The notes below the pieces were generated by a model. It did no database searches. It was not told the origin of the DNA and was given only the letters and a program-made list of their open reading frames with translations. 12,579 nt of DNA from Smittium mucronatum (lineage: Eukaryota > Kickxellomycota > Harpellomycetes > Harpellales > Legeriomycetaceae): positions 7,759 to 20,337 of the forward strand of contig LSSL01000231.1 in NCBI GenBank assembly GCA_001953115.1, in the 5' to 3' direction. Shown here piece after piece: positions 9,013-12,579 of the stretch. Position 1 is the stretch's first letter, and each line of letters starts with the position of its first letter. Position numbers and translations under genes: made by a program.

Positions 9013-11161
9013 TCAAAGTATTCTGTCTGTTGGTATTTTGTATTCGGTCCCGTTCCTTAAATTTACACCAAACATTATCGGGTATCCAAATAGCTTCATT
9101 TCATTTATGACTGCTTCTTGTCTATGGTCACCATGAATTTCACATTTTTTAACCAAACTTGAGTATACATGTCTGGATGGAATAAAACCATTCGCCTTCA
9201 TGGCTTCCAAGTAAACGAATGCATTTTCGTATTTTGATTGAGTTAAAGAAACCAAGATCATTGATTCATAGGCCTCTTGATTGGGTTTTATTTTCTCTTG
9301 GTTGTCTTTAGGGTTCACCATGTAGTCAAATATCTGTTTAGCTGCATAGGTATTCTTTTTGGTTACACAGCCGCTCAGTAACATAGAATAAGTGTCAGAA
9401 TTTTTTTTTATTTCCAATTGAGAAAACCAAGAATCCATCTTATTTATCGCAACAGGAATTTCACCTGATATTATATAGGCCTTTAATAGAGAATTCAGTG
9501 TAATTGTATCAACTGTCAAAGGATAAACTTCTCGGAATTTAACCATAGAATCAAAAAATATCTGAGGAGAGAAACTGGGGCTGTTGATGTCCTTAGATAG
9601 TTCGGCTGATAGGAGAGTCAAAGTTGTTTTTCCTTTTCCCATATCAGACAACCTCATCAGATGTAGAGTCTCAAGAATTCTATCGATATCGTTAGTTCTT
9701 ATAAATGATTCTAATAGAGGCTCAAGATAAAAATCACGCATTAAAAATCCTTTTTGATCCAAAATCCTTAGAGCATCTGCAGCAAGTGAAGGATTGGCAT
9801 TACGAGAAGCAGTTTCTAAAACTAAAAGACAGTCTCCCTCAAGCAAATTCATTTGGAATATATCCACACATTTTTTCCATGTAAACGAAACAGCATCGCC
9901 CTAAAGTGAGATTTTTTAAATTAATTTTTTTTAGTTGAAAATTGGAATCCTAAGACCAAGATAAGTGTAGCTTTAAAAACGATCTAGAATAAAGAAAATT
10001 ATACCTTGTATTTTCTCGCAGCATTTCTGAGCAAATGCAAATAAGTTTGGGACTTTAAAAGTATGTTTTTACTTTCAGAGTCAAGGATTAGTTTGTATGC
10101 AAGATCGACCTCATTGTCGGAGGTTAAACTTACAACAACTTTGTGGATAATATGTGGGCTAATAATGCACCCTCTCTTCTGGATATCCTGGAAAACCATG
10201 TATGCATGCTCATTCTCGTTTAAATCTATAAGTGTATGAACGATTGATTCATGAATCACTGAGTTGAAAGGTAGGTTTTTGGAATTCATCAGATTTATTA
10301 TATTGAAAATGACTTGTTTTTTTCCGGAATGCTGGGCTAGCTGTATATTTATATAAAATAGCATAAAAAAAAGGGAAGAATAAGAACTAGTTATTAGATC
10401 AATTTAATTTTTTCCTAGTTGATTTTGAGAGGCGTTATTCATTATAAATAAGTCAATTACCTTGGCCAATGTTTCTAAAGTCCCAGTATTTGGAATCATT
10501 GAATTTTCAGAAAAAACATGGAGGGTTTTTAAAGCATCTGATAAATTTCTAATAGAAATTTGGGCTTCTAACAGAAGGATCATGATCTGATAATTACTCT
10601 CTAAATTATTAAGTTTGATTTGCTTTATCACTTCCTCTATTTGTTCGGCAGGAGTGGATGTTGGAAGTGTAAGGTTTTCTATTTCGAGTAACTTATTAGA
10701 ATTAGAATTTTTAGACTTGTCTTCGTCATCATTTTGAACGTATTCAGGATCATCAACACGGTAATGTTTAGAAACTTTCTTAAGAACGGTATGACCTGAA
10801 GGTATTATAATATTGTTTAATATGCTAGTTATTTTAGAAATCGTGTTGGCTAGAGTATTATCGTTTTTATTTAGATCCAAGGTTTTCAGATCAGAATCTA
10901 GAAAAGAAGGATTAGAAACAGGAGTAATTTTATGATCGTTTAGATTTTCATGCTGAGGAATAAATTTAGAATCTAAAATTGCACAAAAATAGAGTTAAAA
11001 GCAAGAAAAATAAATAAAAACTCCTAATTTTACATCAGCATTTAAATACCTGTATTCAAAAATCGATATTGAGATCTGGAGCTATACCTAAGTATAACGA
11101 AACTAGTCCCATTTAACAAACTGGTTGATGCTTTTATTAGATTTGAGGCTCTTGAAATCAT
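9013..11161 (-). CDS. mitochondrial pentatricopeptide-repeat (PPR) protein, four exons
   Basis: I join exons 11161-11050 (112 nt), 10972-10461 (512), 10340-10005 (336) and 9900-9013 (888) into a 615-residue protein ending in TGA. ATG at 11161 is the only Met before an upstream in-frame stop and has A at -3. Residues 1-37 (MISRASNLIKASTSLLNGTS onward) have several Arg and Ser and no acid, a typical mitochondrial presequence. An acidic Asp/Asn/Ser linker lies at about 111-131. Helical 35-residue PPR units follow at about 164-199, 200-234, 235-269, 270-305, 342-376, 377-411, 451-487, 488-527, 528-562 and 563-595. The clearest runs from QEAYESM to GFIPS, followed by a YSSLVKKC unit. PPR proteins bind single-stranded organelle RNA for its processing, stability or translation. 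The exact orthologue and target are not recognised. I see no endonuclease or other catalytic domain. The class is secure; individual repeat borders are approximate. Confidence 0.88.
9901..10004 (-). other. intron 3 of the PPR gene (104 nt)
   Basis: Donor TACAAG|GTATAA and acceptor CACTTTAG|GGCGAT, phase 0. It joins NAARKYK to GDAVSFTWKKC and restores one open frame. A stop follows two codons after the donor if it is unspliced. Confidence 0.82.
10341..10460 (-). other. intron 2 of the PPR gene (120 nt)
   Basis: Donor GCCAAG|GTAATT and acceptor AATATACAG|CTAGCC, phase 0. A CTAAT branch-like motif and a pyrimidine-rich stretch lie inside. Reading through gives the false tail VIDLFIMNNASQNQLGKN and a stop. 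Splicing gives ETLAK|LAQHSGKKQVIF, a continuous PPR helix pair. An alternative acceptor two codons further (GCCCAG) would also keep the frame. Confidence 0.82.
10973..11049 (-). other. intron 1 of the PPR gene (77 nt)
   Basis: Donor ACAG|GTATTT and acceptor AATTTTAG|ATTC. It splits an Asp codon after its first base (G|AT) and joins the presequence exon to the main frame. TTAAC about 25 bases before the acceptor is a candidate branch site. Without this splice the main frame hits a stop at 10995-10997. Confidence 0.8.
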
Positions 11162-11700
11162 TCTATATCTTGAGTAATTCAAAAGAATATTTGATAATGT
11201 TTAATGTTTTTATGACAAGGACAAATTCCTTTTTTTTTCTCTTTTCCGAGGAATAAAGGCTATATAAACAGATTTTATTTGCTGATCAAAAATGTAACAA
11301 AGCAACATTAGTAAATCTTGGCGAATGAAAAACGAAAATTTTTGATATGAAAAAAAAATCACCTTACAAAACTTTAACCTTTTTGAACCTAAAGCGCAAA
11401 TCGAGTTCCAATTTAAGCGGAAAAATCAGAGTTAGGAGCCAAGTTTTTAATTTTGAAAAATAGTTAATGAATTTGTATCATAATATCAACTGAATAATAA
11501 AATACTTTACGGAAACAAGTCATCAATAGTAATAATAATATATCAATAGGAAAAAATATTTTAAATTTGATTTTTTCGTCAACTAAATTCATTTACTGTT
11601 AACATCAGCAAAAAACTGTGTTAAAAAGCGACATTAAAAGCAGTAAAATAGTAAAAAAATCTGGTATTCCAAGTGCTAATATATTCCTAGGTCGGTCAAA
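11162..11700. other. upstream flank of the PPR gene
   Basis: This holds the presumed promoter and 5' leader of the leftward gene. I see no supportable gene. On the minus strand an open stretch of about 40 codons ends at about 11608, but its hydrophobic tail and lack of a start give no reason to call it. A GC-richer patch at 11388-11440 shows no clear structure. Confidence 0.4.
11259..11270 (-). promoter_or_regulatory. possible TATA element of the PPR gene
   Basis: The minus strand reads TGTTTATATAGC about 100 bases upstream of the ATG. Its neighbours are unusually mixed in base composition. A short inverted repeat, AAGGA-caaat-TCCTT, lies between it and the gene at 11217-11231. TATA-like strings are common in this AT-rich DNA, so support is weak. 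Confidence 0.25.
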
Positions 11701-12564
11701 TGACTGCTTACCTATAGGAGGGTTCTTCTTTTTCTATAATTTCTCAAAAAATTTCCATATCAGCTTCAACTGGACTTTATAATTGAGTATATATGAAACT
11801 ATGGATCAGGCTTCAGTCAATTGAATATGCATTGTTAGACTGTTCACGATCTTCGTTAGTTCCTATTTACAAAAGGATTAATAAAAATTCTTGATTTTCA
11901 ACCACGAATTTTCATTATCAATTTGTAAAGTTCAGGGGGATTATGTTTCTTAAGGATTTTGGGCTATTCGTGAAAATGCCACACTATATTGTTTGATTTT
12001 CATTCCATCCACCTTTCTCAAGTATTGGCTGATCTGATTCATTTGCTAATAAATTATTTCCAGATACTACTACTTCCTCTTTTCTAATACAGGGCTGAAT
12101 ATTAGGATTTTAGTATCAATATTTCTCTTTAGAAGCATAGATTATTCCCTTAAATCAACACATGTTATCCCATATTTTGGGATTTAGTTTGATTTCTCTG
12201 CCTATTCCCACTAATGATACTCAAAAATGAGTTGATTTATATAAAAAAAATCCTGAAACTAAATAACTTCAATGATCGGAAATTTAATTTAGTTTGATGT
12301 GTTTTCGATTTATAAAGAGTTAAACATATGGCATAGTAAAAAATATTAGGGTCTTCATGATGAAAAGATCTTCAAACCAAAAAGTATTGTTTTCAGTAAT
12401 CCAGAAGACAAGTCCCCCTTCTCATGTTCTAGATATTGTGCTCTTTTAACCCTATCAGTCGTGTGCTATATTCAGAATCCCATACCTTCTCAGAAAGTTT
12501 TCATTTGTTGGCAATGGACTTAAACCATAGCTACAAGTAACATGAAACTATAAATCTACTTTAA
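11701..12564 (-). pseudogene. possible fragments of a second gene, unrecognised
   Basis: GC is visibly higher here than in the flanks and close to the PPR exons. No long frame exists, but three minus-strand pieces look more protein-like than random AT-rich DNA. The first, 12547-12455 (30 codons), includes YGLSPLPTNENFLRRYG. The second, 12465-12355 (36 codons, HTTDRVKRAQYLEHEKGDLS onward), overlaps the first in the next frame. The third, 12094-11984 (36 codons), opens just after an acceptor-like AATATTCAG and contains DQPILEKGGWNENQTI before a stop. A strong donor-like AG|GTAAGC lies at about 11710. YG-x6-N-x6-YG loosely recalls the end of SET-domain lysine methyltransferases (YG-x3-N-x6-YG). 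The pieces could be real exons or a decayed gene entering from the right; neither is proven. Confidence 0.3.
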
Positions 12565-12579
12565 CCCCCCCCCCCCCCC
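12565..12579. repeat. poly-C run at the window end
   Basis: Fifteen consecutive C close the window. Such a run is far from expectation in DNA this AT-rich. It may be a true homopolymer or a sequencing or assembly artefact at a contig end. Confidence 0.9.

Noticed and set aside
10404..10460. Apparent C-terminal tail VIDLFIMNNASQNQLGKN of the second PPR exon
   Set aside because: It lies after a strong GTAATT donor. Splicing to 10340 continues the PPR frame, so the tail is intron.
9867..10880. Starts at TTG (10880) and GTG (9867) as separate genes
   Set aside because: These are internal codons of exons in one spliced gene. Bacterial-type starts do not apply here.
11388..11411. CCTTTTTGAACCTAAAG resembling the arm piece CTTTTTTGAATCTAAATG near 1290
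   Set aside because: The match is short and interrupted, has no neighbouring 21-bp units and is plausible by chance in T-rich DNA.
12357..12536. Plus-strand frame MMKRSSNQKVLFSVIQKTSP onward
   Set aside because: A stop follows after about 30 codons and another after about 26 more. The minus-strand reading has comparable or better coding character, and no family is recognised.

Overview
The window looks like nuclear DNA of a very AT-rich eukaryote, most likely a fungus. The evidence is one leftward, intron-bearing gene with three short GT-AG introns of 77, 120 and 104 bases, a mitochondrial-type presequence, a pentatricopeptide-repeat (PPR) product using the standard code, and long gene-free flanks of roughly 80% or more A+T. 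An early-diverging fungus fits the protein style, but the sequence alone cannot fix the lineage. There are no bacterial operons, Shine-Dalgarno sites, tRNAs or rRNAs.

Layout. Positions 1 to about 1390 hold an inverted-repeat element cut by the left window edge. Its arms are built from degenerate tandem units of about 21 bp, the architecture of foldback transposons. From about 1391 to 7940 I find no gene: only homopolymer-rich, extremely AT-rich DNA with microsatellites, a C/G-rich spike near 6240 and a few short palindromes. At 7943-8079 there is a compact GC-richer island with five or six small hairpins that could be an RNA gene. At about 8326-8645 lies a second, smaller inverted-repeat element of the same architecture, with a unit of about 15-16 bp.

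The only well-supported gene is on the minus strand from 11161 to 9013. Four exons join in frame into a 615-residue PPR protein predicted to act on mitochondrial RNA. Its first exon is short and carries an Arg/Ser-rich, acid-free targeting sequence. Several apparent open-frame ends inside the locus are read-through into introns.

Right of this gene is an upstream flank (11162 to about 11700). Then comes a stretch of raised GC (about 11700-12560) with short open pieces on the minus strand that may be exons or relics of a second gene entering from the right. The window ends in an uninterrupted run of 15 C, which may be an assembly edge. No functional link between the PPR gene and the repeat elements can be shown.
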